NCBI RefSeq assembly: GCF_022788715.1
Contig: NZ_CP085167.1
Coordinates: forward strand, 2,927,001 to 2,991,000
Direction: 5' to 3'
Origin: Sulfitobacter sp. DSM 110093
GTDB lineage: Bacteria; Pseudomonadota; Alphaproteobacteria; Rhodobacterales; Rhodobacteraceae
Length of the DNA: 64,000 nucleotides
The position numbers and the translations under genes were made by a program. A model generated the notes under the pieces. It had not been told where the DNA came from and did no database searches. It worked only from the letters and a program-made list of their open reading frames with translations. Shown piece by piece: positions 24,138 through 32,574 of the stretch. Position 1 is the stretch's first letter. Each line of letters opens with the position of its first letter.

Positions 24138-26648
24138 CTAGCTAGGTAGGTATTCTCCGCTCCAGCTTTCGCTGATCTGCCCCGATTTCAACATCCGCTC
24201 GATCGCGCCATCGGAATAGCCTAGCTCGGCCAGAACCCTGCGCGTGGAGGCTCCGAACTTCTCGGTTGGCGACAACGCAAAGACCCGCCCCCGCGCCGGT
24301 CGCACGGCATAGGGGTCAAGTTGAATGACCTCATGGCCGCTGGGATGGTCAGCATACTGCGAAAATGAGTAACTGCCCCGTTCGGTGCCCGGCGAGCCGT
24401 CCGGCTCGCGCATATTTTCGGAGCGTAATTCGTCGATGTTATTGCACAACGCACAGCCGATATCGGCACTGCGCAACCGGGCGATCCATTCGGTTGCGGA
24501 GTGGGACTGGAAAGCTCCCGCCAGAAAAGCGGCACGCTCATCCGCAGGCACATTGGGCAGTTCTTCGAGTCCTTCCACAGCACAAAAACGAGGGACGTCT
24601 GCTTCATAAGCGCTGAGCAGGATATAGACCCCCGAAGCGGTACTGTAAAAACGGCTGAGCGGGTCATAACCATTCACTTCCGGCCCTGAGGGCTCATCGA
24701 AGAGGCCCCGTCCCCGGAAATCATAGGCGAAGGGGATTTGCAGCAGGCCGCTGTTTGAACTAAGCGAGGTACGCCCCCGCCCGATCCGACCGAAACGGTG
24801 TTTCTGGTAAAGCGACGCCGCCACAGCCAAAGCCCCGCCGAAGCCGCACATTACGTCAATGGTACCCACATGGGCGTGCTCTTCGGGCCGGTCCATCGCA
24901 CCGCCAAAGCGCAGCATGATCCCCGTTGTAGCCTGTACGAGGTCGTCATAGCCGATGTAATCGGTCCGCACACCGCGCTGAACGCCGCTGAAGCAGTCAA
25001 GTTTACAAAAGATCGCTTCGGGATTCAGCTTACGCAGGCTTTCAGCATCAAGGCCCATCCGACGGATCTGACTGTCGGGCGCATTCCAAAAGATCACATC
25101 AACCGATTTCACAAGGTCTTCAAAAACCTTGCGGCCGTGCTCAGATTTGATGTCCGCCAGAATGGATTTCTTTCCCCGCCCTTGGCTCATCCCGTAAATC
25201 ACGGTGTTCCAGCTGTCGTAAAGCGGCGTGGCCGGGTCCAATTTGATCACTTCAGCACCGAACCGCGCCAGATAGCTTGCGGCATGCGGCCCTGCGATCA
25301 CGTTACACATGTCCAATACTCGAACGCCCGAGAGCCAGCCCTCCTGATCAATGCCCTCTTCCGGTTCGGGGATATCAGTCCGAAGTTTGCGCAAAGCCTT
25401 CAGGGCCACATCGAATTCGACCCATTGGCGCGGTGCGGGGGCCAGCGCCTCTTCGCCGCTTTCCTCCATCCACACTACAGGACCGGGTTGGGTCATCTCT
25501 CCGTAAATCGGATCATCGACGTCGATCATCAGGCCGGAAGCTTCGGCGTATTCGTCATTAATCCACTCTTGCAACCAACGTTGCGGTGCGCCCGGAATTC
25601 CAGCCCGCCCGAACATGCGTTTCCACTCATGAGAGGTCCGGGTCATAAAGACCTCTTTCATCCGAGCAGCGATCTTATCTGCCCAAGGTTTCGGCATCGG
25701 ATAGACACCAAGTGAGGTATCCGTCTCCCACTCTGCCTGCGGCTTGTAGGTGTCGTCTTCTTCCTGAAGCCCCTCCTCAACCATTTCGTCATAGAGGCCC
25801 AACACCTCAAGACAGCGCCGGGCATGGTGTTTATGGCTGGGGCAAACGACGTAGAACATACGCCCGTCCTTGCACATGTAGCTGCGAAAAAACGGATCCA
25901 GCAGTTCCTGCAAATCCTCATATGAAACGTTCATTGGCAGACCTTCGACGCGGCGGCGTTCAATTTCGATCTCGCGCTGCGTCAGATAGCGCTGCGGCAT
26001 ATCTGCGACCTTGATTGAACTATAGCACAGTCCTTCCATCACCGCGGCGGCCAGCGGCACTTCGATATGATCTCCCAAACCGGACAATTGCCGCGACTGA
26101 AGCGCCAGCACGGTGGCCGAGGCTGCAATTTGCGAGGCATAGGCCGACGACAGCGGCAAGGGAGAGAAGGACGGGTTCAACCCCATAAGGACGCGGTTTA
26201 GACCCATGTCCGTAAAGACGCCGGAACTAGCCGCAACGACGCTTTCAAACGCGCGTTGTTCGCGTCGTTCGGCATCGTTGGAGGCAAACCCGGGGATAGA
26301 CACGGTGATCAACTCGGGCCGCGCGGTGCGCATCTTGGTAAAGTCGATTCCGAGTGCGGCCAGTTTGCCGGGCCGGAAGTTTTCAACAATGATGTCAGCC
26401 TCGGCGCAAAGCGCCCGTGCCTGCGCCAGCCCTTCTTCTGATTTCAAGTCAAGCGTCACAACCATCTTATTGCGCATCAGCGCAGCATTGGCGGGGCTGT
26501 CCCACATCGGTCCATCCGGGGGATCAATATGTACGACAGTTGCGCCCAGATCCCCCAGCAACATCGCCACAGCAGGACCAGCGATATATTGGCCGAAGTC
26601 GATAACTTTTACCCCGGTCAAAGGAAGGTTGGATTTAGTGTTTCGCAT
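24138..26648 (-). CDS. dddD: DddD, DMSP CoA-transferase/lyase
   Basis: An 836-residue fusion of two CaiB/BaiF class III CoA-transferase domains (about 8-400 and 430-820), the size and architecture of DddD. DddD loads CoA onto DMSP and releases dimethyl sulfide and 3-hydroxypropionyl-CoA. Both domains open with the family motif (VKVIDFGQYIAGPAVAMLLG and VRVLDMCNVIAGPHAASYLA). The second has the catalytic Asp in HVGTIDVMCGFGGAL at about residue 598, equivalent to the essential Asp near 602 reported for Marinomonas DddD. The first domain lacks a comparable Asp (SSAYAS), as expected. The ATG at 26648 follows GAGGAGGAAAT. It is flanked by a BCCT carrier, a GMC dehydrogenase and a LysR gene, as in known ddd clusters. 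A generic CoA-transferase call is much less likely. Confidence 0.93.
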   Translation of the reverse strand: MRNTKSNLPLTGVKVIDFGQYIAGPAVAMLLGDLGATVVHIDPPDGPMWDSPANAALMRNKMVVTLDLKSEEGLAQARALCAEADIIVENFRPGKLAALGIDFTKMRTARPELITVSIPGFASNDAERREQRAFESVVAASSGVFTDMGLNRVLMGLNPSFSPLPLSSAYASQIAASATVLALQSRQLSGLGDHIEVPLAAAVMEGLCYSSIKVADMPQRYLTQREIEIERRRVEGLPMNVSYEDLQELLDPFFRSYMCKDGRMFYVVCPSHKHHARRCLEVLGLYDEMVEEGLQEEDDTYKPQAEWETDTSLGVYPMPKPWADKIAARMKEVFMTRTSHEWKRMFGRAGIPGAPQRWLQEWINDEYAEASGLMIDVDDPIYGEMTQPGPVVWMEESGEEALAPAPRQWVEFDVALKALRKLRTDIPEPEEGIDQEGWLSGVRVLDMCNVIAGPHAASYLARFGAEVIKLDPATPLYDSWNTVIYGMSQGRGKKSILADIKSEHGRKVFEDLVKSVDVIFWNAPDSQIRRMGLDAESLRKLNPEAIFCKLDCFSGVQRGVRTDYIGYDDLVQATTGIMLRFGGAMDRPEEHAHVGTIDVMCGFGGALAVAASLYQKHRFGRIGRGRTSLSSNSGLLQIPFAYDFRGRGLFDEPSGPEVNGYDPLSRFYSTASGVYILLSAYEADVPRFCAVEGLEELPNVPADERAAFLAGAFQSHSATEWIARLRSADIGCALCNNIDELRSENMREPDGSPGTERGSYSFSQYADHPSGHEVIQLDPYAVRPARGRVFALSPTEKFGASTRRVLAELGYSDGAIERMLKSGQISESWSGEYLPS

Positions 26649-26673
26649 ATTTCCTCCTCGGGAAATGGGGTGT

Positions 26674-28338
26674 CTACTGGCCGGCAAGAATCCAGCGTGC
26701 TGCTTTTTCCGCGATCATCAAGGTGGGCGAATTGGTGTTTCCGCTGACTATTTCCGGCATGACGCTGGCATCGACCACCCGCAGCCCTACTACACCTTTC
26801 AGTCGCAGGTGCGGGTCGAGAACGGCGCTATCATCGTCAAGCCTCCCCATTCTGACCGTACCGGCAGGGTGAAAGATCGTATTGGCGATATCTCCCGCGA
26901 GTTTGGCGAGATCTGCGTCGCTTTGATATTGGGGCCCCGGCTTGTATTCCTCCGGCTCATAAGGTCGCATCGCGGGCTTCGCCATAATCTCGCGCACTTG
27001 GCGCAGGCTGTCCGCGGCAACTTTGCGGTCGTCTTCTGTCGCCAAATAATTTGGCGAGATCATCGGCGCATCGCGGAAATTTGCAGACCGAATCCGGACA
27101 TGCCCGCGACTGGAGGGGTTGAGGTTGCAAACGCTGACCGTAATTGCCGGAAACTTATGAAGGTCGTCACCAAAGGCTTCGAGGCTCAGAGGTTGCACGT
27201 GATATTCGAGATTTGCATAGGTCCGTTTCGGGTCCGAGCGCGTGAACGCCCCGAGCTGACTGGGGGACATGCTCATCGGGCCAGAACGCTTGAAGAGATA
27301 TTCTGCCCCAATGGCGGCCTTACCCAAAAGGTTTCCCGCCAATGTGTTCAGTGTTCGTGTCCCCGCCACTTTATAGACCGCACGGATCTGCAGGTGATCC
27401 TGAAGGTTTTCCCCCACAGGCACGTCTCGCACCACCTCGATGCCATGCGTCTTTAACAAGTTTGCCGGGCCAATACCCGATAGTTGCAATATCTGTGGGG
27501 AGTTAATCGCGCCAGCTGATAGAACTGTCTCACGCCACGCGGTCACCTCAACCGTCCGCCCTTTACGTTGAACCCGCGCGCCGTTGCAGCGTAGCTGTCC
27601 TTGCGGATTAGTTTCAAATACCAGCTTCTCCACCTGAGCTTCAGTCCAGACAGTCAGGTTCTGCCGATCCTTGGCGGGCCGCAAGAAAGCTTTAGACGTA
27701 TTCCACCGCCAACCAGAGCGCTGGTTCACGTCAAAATAGCCAACACCTGCGTTGTCACCAGAATTGAAATCTTCTGTCTTCTCGATTCCTGCCTGTTCTG
27801 CCGCATCGGCAAAGCTATCCAAGACGTCCCAGCGCAGCCGCTGCTTTTCAACTCTCCATTCCCCGCCATGCCCATGCATGTCGGAAAATCGGCTGTTGTC
27901 GCCCGTGGTCGGGTCGGCGCCCTCGTCAAGCTTTTGATGATCCTCATGCGCCATGAAATCGCGCAGCGAGCTTTCCCAGCCCCAGTCCTCGTCCCCGCTA
28001 AGGGACGCCCAATTGTCGTAGTCTCTGGCCTGCCCGCGCATATAGATCATGCCGTTGATAGAAGAGCAGCCTCCTAAAGCTTTGCCGCGCGGATAGCGTA
28101 AGACCCGGCCGTTCAGCCCAGGATCGGCCTCGGTATTGTACATCCAATCGGTACGTGGATTGCCGATGCAATAGAGGTACCCGACAGGAATATGGATCCA
28201 GTGATAGTTGTCCCGCCGCCCCGCTTCGAGCAGCAGAACCCGGTTGCTCGGATCCGCGCTTAGCCGATTGGCCAGAAGACACCCTGCGGAACCGCCCCCA
28301 ATGACGATAAAGTCGAATTCACTCTCGGCTTGCGACAC
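26674..28338 (-). CDS. dddA: GMC flavoprotein dehydrogenase, DddA-like
   Basis: A 554-residue FAD enzyme of the glucose-methanol-choline family. The N-terminal dinucleotide-binding motif is FIVIGGGSAGCLLANRLS. The first GMC signature is YPRGKALGGCSSINGMIYMRG and the second is VLSAGAINSPQILQLSGIGP. The C-terminal His region is NTIFHPAGTVRMG with GNTNSPTLMIAEKAA. The start is a GTG at 28338 with GGGAGG upstream. It lies 25 bp before dddD in the same operon. In Halomonas HTNK1 a GMC enzyme named DddA oxidises 3-hydroxypropionate to malonate semialdehyde in a dddD cluster, so the same step is proposed here. Choline dehydrogenase is the alternative reading. Confidence 0.7.
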   Translation of the reverse strand: MSQAESEFDFIVIGGGSAGCLLANRLSADPSNRVLLLEAGRRDNYHWIHIPVGYLYCIGNPRTDWMYNTEADPGLNGRVLRYPRGKALGGCSSINGMIYMRGQARDYDNWASLSGDEDWGWESSLRDFMAHEDHQKLDEGADPTTGDNSRFSDMHGHGGEWRVEKQRLRWDVLDSFADAAEQAGIEKTEDFNSGDNAGVGYFDVNQRSGWRWNTSKAFLRPAKDRQNLTVWTEAQVEKLVFETNPQGQLRCNGARVQRKGRTVEVTAWRETVLSAGAINSPQILQLSGIGPANLLKTHGIEVVRDVPVGENLQDHLQIRAVYKVAGTRTLNTLAGNLLGKAAIGAEYLFKRSGPMSMSPSQLGAFTRSDPKRTYANLEYHVQPLSLEAFGDDLHKFPAITVSVCNLNPSSRGHVRIRSANFRDAPMISPNYLATEDDRKVAADSLRQVREIMAKPAMRPYEPEEYKPGPQYQSDADLAKLAGDIANTIFHPAGTVRMGRLDDDSAVLDPHLRLKGVVGLRVVDASVMPEIVSGNTNSPTLMIAEKAARWILAGQ

Positions 28339-28497
28339 CGCCCGGCCTCCCCTTTGTCATCGCTGCAGCATTCCTGCGAGGGGCTCGCTGCGATCGAACC
28401 GCGCAACTCACTACTCCAAAGGCCCCAGGCCGCTGCAACATCCGCCTAGGTTTAGTTAGCCAAGCGCAGCTTTCCTAATGACAAATTCCTTCACCTG

Positions 28498-28516
28498 ATA
28501 TTAAAGATTTTAATAT
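28498..28516. promoter_or_regulatory. palindrome overlapping the LysR start codon
   Basis: ATATTAAA and TTTAATAT form a perfect 8-bp inverted repeat with GAT between. The right arm runs into the ATG at 28515. No ribosome site precedes this ATG. The site is in the divergent dddA/LysR gap and could be the LysR-type autoregulatory operator or mark a leaderless start. Confidence 0.45.
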
Positions 28517-29420
28517 GGACAGGCTGACGAACGTGAATGGAATTCTGGCTTTCGCAACCGTTGCGCGTGAGGGCAGCGTCTCGCGTGCAGCCGAGGTGCT
28601 TAACCTCACCCAACCCGCGCTCAGCCATCAGATCAAACGACTAAGCACGGACCTAGGTGTCACCCTGTTCACCCGATCGCCGCGCGGCTTGGTGCTTACG
28701 CCTGATGGCACGGCACTGTTACCGCTGGCTGAGCAGGTTATCGCTGCCATGTCCGATTTCCATCGCCGCGCGAGCACGCAGTTTGGTGAGCTGTCAGGCA
28801 AACTGAAAATCGGCACGATTGTCGATCCCGAGTTCATACGTCTTGGACGGTTGCTAAGCCAGTTGGGCAAGGCCCATCCCAAAGTGACTACAGAGTTGGT
28901 ACACGGTATCAGCGGGGACATCCTGCGCATGCTCAAGGGACGCCAGCTTGATGCAGGCTTCTACCTCACCGATCCAAATGAAGTGGATTCGATTCCTTCG
29001 ACACGGCGGTTGCATACCAAAACGCTAGCTGAATTCTCCTATCGCGTCATTGCGCCCGCAGGCTGGGAGGCGCAGCTCGCCTCCGACGATTGGGCGCAGC
29101 TTGCTGCTCTTCCTTGGATCGGCACCTCGCCCGCTTCGGCCCATCATCGTCTTTTGGCAAACATCTTTGCGCGCCATGGGTGTCACCAGAAGGTGGTCGC
29201 CCTAGTAGATCATGAAGCCTCTATGCTGGAAATGGTCCGATCTGGTGTGGGACTAAGCCTATGCCGAGAGTCCATCGCGCTACATGAACGTCAGAGTTCT
29301 GGCCTGTCCGTCAGCGAGAGACTGCACGTGCCCGCTTGTCTTGCACTCATTGCCTTCGAGGAAAGGATGCTAGACCCCGTGGTCGCGGCGCTTTTCGAAC
29401 AGGTGCAGAAAGTATGGTGA
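28515..29420 (+). CDS. dddR: LysR-type regulator, probable DddR
   Basis: A 301-residue LysR-type transcriptional regulator. The N-terminal helix-turn-helix is GSVSRAAEVLNLTQPALSHQIKRLSTDLGVTLFTRSPRGLVLTPDG. A periplasmic-binding-like effector domain fills the rest (LKIGTIVDPEFIRLGRLLSQL and onward). It is divergent from the dddA-dddD-dddT operon with a gap of about 176 bp, the classic arrangement for a LysR activator of its neighbour. DMSP or a product such as acrylate or 3-hydroxypropionate would be the expected effector. The functional name is inferred from position. Confidence 0.8.
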   Translation: MDRLTNVNGILAFATVAREGSVSRAAEVLNLTQPALSHQIKRLSTDLGVTLFTRSPRGLVLTPDGTALLPLAEQVIAAMSDFHRRASTQFGELSGKLKIGTIVDPEFIRLGRLLSQLGKAHPKVTTELVHGISGDILRMLKGRQLDAGFYLTDPNEVDSIPSTRRLHTKTLAEFSYRVIAPAGWEAQLASDDWAQLAALPWIGTSPASAHHRLLANIFARHGCHQKVVALVDHEASMLEMVRSGVGLSLCRESIALHERQSSGLSVSERLHVPACLALIAFEERMLDPVVAALFEQVQKVW

Positions 29421-29542
29421 AGTTAATTTAAGACGGGCTTTATCAGTGCGTGGAGGCATTTGCCCGAAGCCCGGGTGATTATCCTAAAGGCCTTAACGGG
29501 AAGTCGATCAAATTAAGATCCCATAAATGCCGCGCGTCGTTC

Positions 29543-29690
29543 CTACAGCGCGCTGCAAAGGTAGTCGACGAAGAACCGGACCCGACGCACCCAGCGCAGA
29601 TTGCTGTGCAGGAGAACCCAGGTCGAACGCCGCTGGTCGAGCTCGGTACCGGAAACGCGTTGGAGCTCAGGGAAGACCGCGGTGACCTAG
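29543..29690 (-). pseudogene. 3' remnant of a LysR-type regulator gene
   Basis: The minus strand encodes about 47 in-frame residues ending at a TAG, including STWVLLHSNLRWVRRVRFFVDYL, which matches the usual C-terminal end of LysR proteins (leucine/arginine-rich, then FVDxL). An in-frame TAG precedes it near 29690, and the Tn7-like terminus begins 18 bp beyond. The rest of the gene is absent on both sides of the transposon, so it was truncated by insertion followed by deletion or rearrangement. Confidence 0.6.
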
Positions 29691-29742
29691 GTCGCAGGGC
29701 CAGATACTGTCGCTAAAGGACATCGCTGCACCATATATAAAT

Positions 29743-29907
29743 CACGGGAAAATCTTAGGTATTTCTTACACCCTGTAAAACTATACCAAGTTTTTCCCGC
29801 CACGAGAATTTGCCCATTTTTATACATAGATATCAGCACCTTAAAAACACGTAAAAATGTCAAAACTCTAAGTTTTTCCCGTAACAAAGCTAAGTTCTTC
29901 CCGCCCC
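29743..29907. repeat. four TnsB-binding-like repeats at the left transposon end
   Basis: Copies of (C)TAAGTTTTTCCCG occur at 29743-29759 (inverted), 29785-29803, 29866-29885 and 29889-29907. Arrays of about 20-bp sites at the ends are the expected binding sites for the DDE subunit of Tn7-like transposons. The spacing is uneven, with the two inner sites close together. Confidence 0.6.
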
Positions 29908-29920
29908 TTTGGACTGCCCG

Positions 29921-29952
29921 AACAAAAAAAAGGGTCCGCAATGCGGACCCTT
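29921..29952 (-). terminator. intrinsic terminator after tniQ
   Basis: AAGGGTCCGC (29930-29939) and GCGGACCCTT (29943-29952) form a perfect 10-bp stem with a three-base loop. On the minus strand it is followed by a run of eight T and then GTTCGGGC. This is a textbook intrinsic terminator just downstream of tniQ. Confidence 0.88.
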
Positions 29953-29974
29953 GGCAAAAATCGTTAAAATGAGA

Positions 29975-31438
29975 TCAGATGGCGCGGCGCGCGATGGCCT
30001 CCAGAGGAGAGAGGACGATAGCTGCCAACCCACTTTTGTCAGGCAGTCGAAACGCAGAAAGATCGCCATCTACGATGGCCTTGACCACTTCGGCAGTCGT
30101 GCCGCCTCCACGCTGACAGGTATATGCAATAGAATGGAGACCCTCGACCTGAGATTGGTCCACTTTCGGCAATGCTTCGAAAGGCACCAGAAACGTGTCG
30201 AGATGCCGCTTGGCGAAGACCACATTCCGGACCGCGCCCCGGGAATTGCGCGGAACCAGTGGCAAGAGCAGGTTCGCCGCATAGAGAGCCTGCATTTGAG
30301 TGAGAGAAGCGCCGATATAGTCGGGTACGTCTGACAGTGGGACAGCAGTTTCGAAGTCTGACACCAGTGTAGCAATTTCGTCTGCTTCGAACCTGAGTAA
30401 TCCACTCTCTGCATCAGTGGCCCCCTGCGGAACGCGGTTCAACTTCTGAAGGAGGCGTGACATCCGGGTGCGATTGATACCAAGGGTTTCCGCGAGGCTC
30501 TGGACACTGTGATACCGCCGTTTCCTGACCTCCACGCCAAGGACTTTTGTACCGATGTCCACGGCGTCATGTTTGATGATATGATCCCTCAGGATATCGC
30601 GGATCGGACCCGGTTCGTACCCTTTGCTCCGACGGTCCAGCCAATCGAACAACAGGCCGTAGTGCGCCAGTGGCCCAGCTTGGACAGCGCGTGCTGGAGA
30701 GTTCTCACGGATCTCATCCAAGGCCATGGTAACCCCCTCCGGTCCATGGATGAAATGATCAAAGCCAACCTGGATGGCCGCTTCCTGCTTAATTGGAGAA
30801 AGCTTCTTCGCCGGCTGCCGGTGGCCGTGGGTCAGCGTGCTCCCCACCATCAGACAGGCGTCCAGCACTTGCTGTATTGACTGCTCGTCGAGCCAGGGGT
30901 CCGTTGTGGCTCCCGCCCACAGACGGGCCTCAAGCCAATGCAGGTAGGCCGGAGACTTCCCTTTCGCTTCTCTCACCTCCCAGTCCAGCTGCCCCGCAGC
31001 TTCTTGAAAGGTGCGGGTGGGCGTCGACAGGCGGCTCAGGAAGACTCCGTGGTCAGGGCAACGATGCACAGGTGCGAAACACCAATTCAGACGCTGCTTC
31101 CACCCACGATGAGACCCATCCTCGGCCAAGCAAACCGGGCAGTACTTGTCCGCCGCGCGGACAAGAAAGGTCTTTTGCACACGCTCTTCGCGGAACATGA
31201 CATCAGGCCCCATCGCGCGCATGTTGGACCGCTGAAGGAGTGCCAAGTCCACATCCACCACCTCGGCGAACTGCGCGACGGCATCATCGCGACCGAGGGT
31301 GAAATGCTCCGAATTGATGCGCATGTCAGCCAGAAGCCGGGTGATACCCTGCCCCGTGTGGATCGCCGCGAGGCGCCCCGCGTAGGACAAGAGAGTTTCG
31401 CGGGGCGCGAACGGAATGTAAGGGAGCAGCTGTGTCAC
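29975..31438 (-). CDS. tniQ: TniQ-family target-selection protein
   Basis: A 487-residue TniQ/TnsD-family protein, which links a target site to the AAA+ regulator. The N-terminal TniQ segment is YIPFAPRETLLSYAGRLA. The zinc-binding region is KYCPVCLAEDGSHRG with CFAPVHRCPDHGVFLSRL (CxxC and HxCxxH). Further on is a helix-turn-helix-like SVQSLAETLGINRTRMSRLLQKLN. At this length it is intermediate between short TniQ (about 400) and full TnsD (about 500). Its start overlaps the tniB stop by 4 bp. Which target it recognises is not evident; no att gene remains intact beside the element. Confidence 0.85.
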   Translation of the reverse strand: MTQLLPYIPFAPRETLLSYAGRLAAIHTGQGITRLLADMRINSEHFTLGRDDAVAQFAEVVDVDLALLQRSNMRAMGPDVMFREERVQKTFLVRAADKYCPVCLAEDGSHRGWKQRLNWCFAPVHRCPDHGVFLSRLSTPTRTFQEAAGQLDWEVREAKGKSPAYLHWLEARLWAGATTDPWLDEQSIQQVLDACLMVGSTLTHGHRQPAKKLSPIKQEAAIQVGFDHFIHGPEGVTMALDEIRENSPARAVQAGPLAHYGLLFDWLDRRSKGYEPGPIRDILRDHIIKHDAVDIGTKVLGVEVRKRRYHSVQSLAETLGINRTRMSRLLQKLNRVPQGATDAESGLLRFEADEIATLVSDFETAVPLSDVPDYIGASLTQMQALYAANLLLPLVPRNSRGAVRNVVFAKRHLDTFLVPFEALPKVDQSQVEGLHSIAYTCQRGGGTTAEVVKAIVDGDLSAFRLPDKSGLAAIVLSPLEAIARRAI

Positions 31439-32412
31439 CGCGACCAGCCCCCATCAAGCAGGGCCTGCCGGACGTTAACCCACGATCCCTGTGCAAAAGG
31501 CGACATGGGGAAGGCACCGTATTCCAGTTCGAACTGCAACCTGGCGTCCTGAAGTGTTACTTCAGCGCGCTCTTCGTCCAGCGCCCTGCTGAGCACCGCT
31601 TTAGCGAGCCAAATACACCGGCCCACCACGCCCCCTTCAGCGAAGACGATACGTTCGGGCAAATGCGCATCCTTTGGCAGTGACAGGCCAACCTTATCGG
31701 CACAAAGCTGCATGCTGCGCGCAAATGTCTGCGCCTCACGTGATCCTTCCAAGATGGAAGTCAGTTCGAACTTTGGGAAACGACGATCCGTTTCCGGGTC
31801 AGTCATGATGCCGTTGCGCAATTTATGGACCCCAGCAATAATTACTGCGACCGGCCATTCACCCTGCAGAAGGGACTTGAGCGTCTGTACCGCACCTTCC
31901 ACATCGCGACCGGACCCCCTGCGCAGCAGGTGGTGCGTCTCGTCGATCACCAGCAAGCGGATGCCACGTTCGTGCATGCGGTGACGCGCCACATCCCAAG
32001 CCTCGTAGGCTTTCGCACGCGGGTTGATTTCAATGTAGCCAAGATCCTTCGCGATCCGTCCTGCAAGGCTCTTGATCGTAGCCTCGGGCGGCACCGTAAC
32101 ATAGAGAGTGTTGCCCTCGCGTTCGCGACCGGCCAGTTCGAACATAGGCAGGGCACGCAGCGTCCGCATCGTCAGCGCGGACTTCCCGGTGCCGGAATTG
32201 CCGACCAGCATCAAGCCGCGGGTTTCGCGGGTCAGCGGGTCGACGCGGGGCTCGGAAGTCAGTTCGCCGTTCTCATCAGACGCGAACAACATATGGAGCC
32301 TGCTGATCAGGGCGTCGTCGCGGTCGAGGCGAAAGTAGCGATCCATCAGCCACGCGAGCTTTTCGGGCTTGGTGCTGGCGGGCGTCAGAGAGGTGGACAA
32401 AAGGGTCGTCAT
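31435..32412 (-). CDS. tniB: TniB/TnsC-like AAA+ transposition regulator
   Basis: A 325-residue AAA+ ATPase that passes target information to the transposase. Walker A is MLVGNSGTGKSALTMRTL and Walker B is IRLLVIDETHHLLRR; sensor and arginine regions follow. The ATG at 32412 (MTTLLSTSLTP) is preceded by AAGGAG. A longer frame to 32511 reads through a promoter-like gap and is not favoured. The gene is separated from tniA by about 160 bp containing a hairpin and a TnsB-like motif, so it may have its own promoter, unlike the tight tnsA-tniA coupling. Confidence 0.88.
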   Translation of the reverse strand: MTTLLSTSLTPASTKPEKLAWLMDRYFRLDRDDALISRLHMLFASDENGELTSEPRVDPLTRETRGLMLVGNSGTGKSALTMRTLRALPMFELAGREREGNTLYVTVPPEATIKSLAGRIAKDLGYIEINPRAKAYEAWDVARHRMHERGIRLLVIDETHHLLRRGSGRDVEGAVQTLKSLLQGEWPVAVIIAGVHKLRNGIMTDPETDRRFPKFELTSILEGSREAQTFARSMQLCADKVGLSLPKDAHLPERIVFAEGGVVGRCIWLAKAVLSRALDEERAEVTLQDARLQFELEYGAFPMSPFAQGSWVNVRQALLDGGWSR

Positions 32413-32463
32413 GGGAGGGTACTCCTTGGGGTTTTCTGTTGTAGGGCGGAAATATGAGGGACT

Positions 32464-32480
32464 CGCGAAAGAACTCAGCG
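32464..32480 (+). promoter_or_regulatory. internal TnsB-site-like motif upstream of tniB
   Basis: CGCGAAAGAACTCAGCG resembles the left-end repeats read in reverse (CGGGAAAAACTTAG) and the motif before tnsA. It lies about 55 bp upstream of the tniB start and could let the transposase repress tniB-tniQ. Confidence 0.35.
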
Positions 32481-32535
32481 GTTTTTCAGGAGTTTTGTAA
32501 ATTTCGCGCAACTTATTAATGATGCTAACATTATC

Positions 32536-32568
32536 GGCCCTCCCACTTCGCTCGGCGGCAGGAGGGCC
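32536..32568 (-). terminator. hairpin downstream of tniA
   Basis: GGCCCTCC (32536-32543) and GGAGGGCC (32561-32568) form a perfect 8-bp stem, 7 bp past the tniA stop. No T-run follows, so it may be a weak terminator or a transcript-stabilising hairpin between tniA and tniB. Confidence 0.4.
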
Positions 32569-32574
32569 GCTAGG

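Noticed and set aside
24798..25715. Plus-strand open frame of 305 codons inside dddD
   Set aside because: Opposite-strand shadow of a clear, complete DddD gene; the product has no recognisable fold.
26206..27456. Plus-strand open frame of 416 codons across dddD and dddA
   Set aside because: Spans two well-supported opposite-strand genes and their junction; no family motif.
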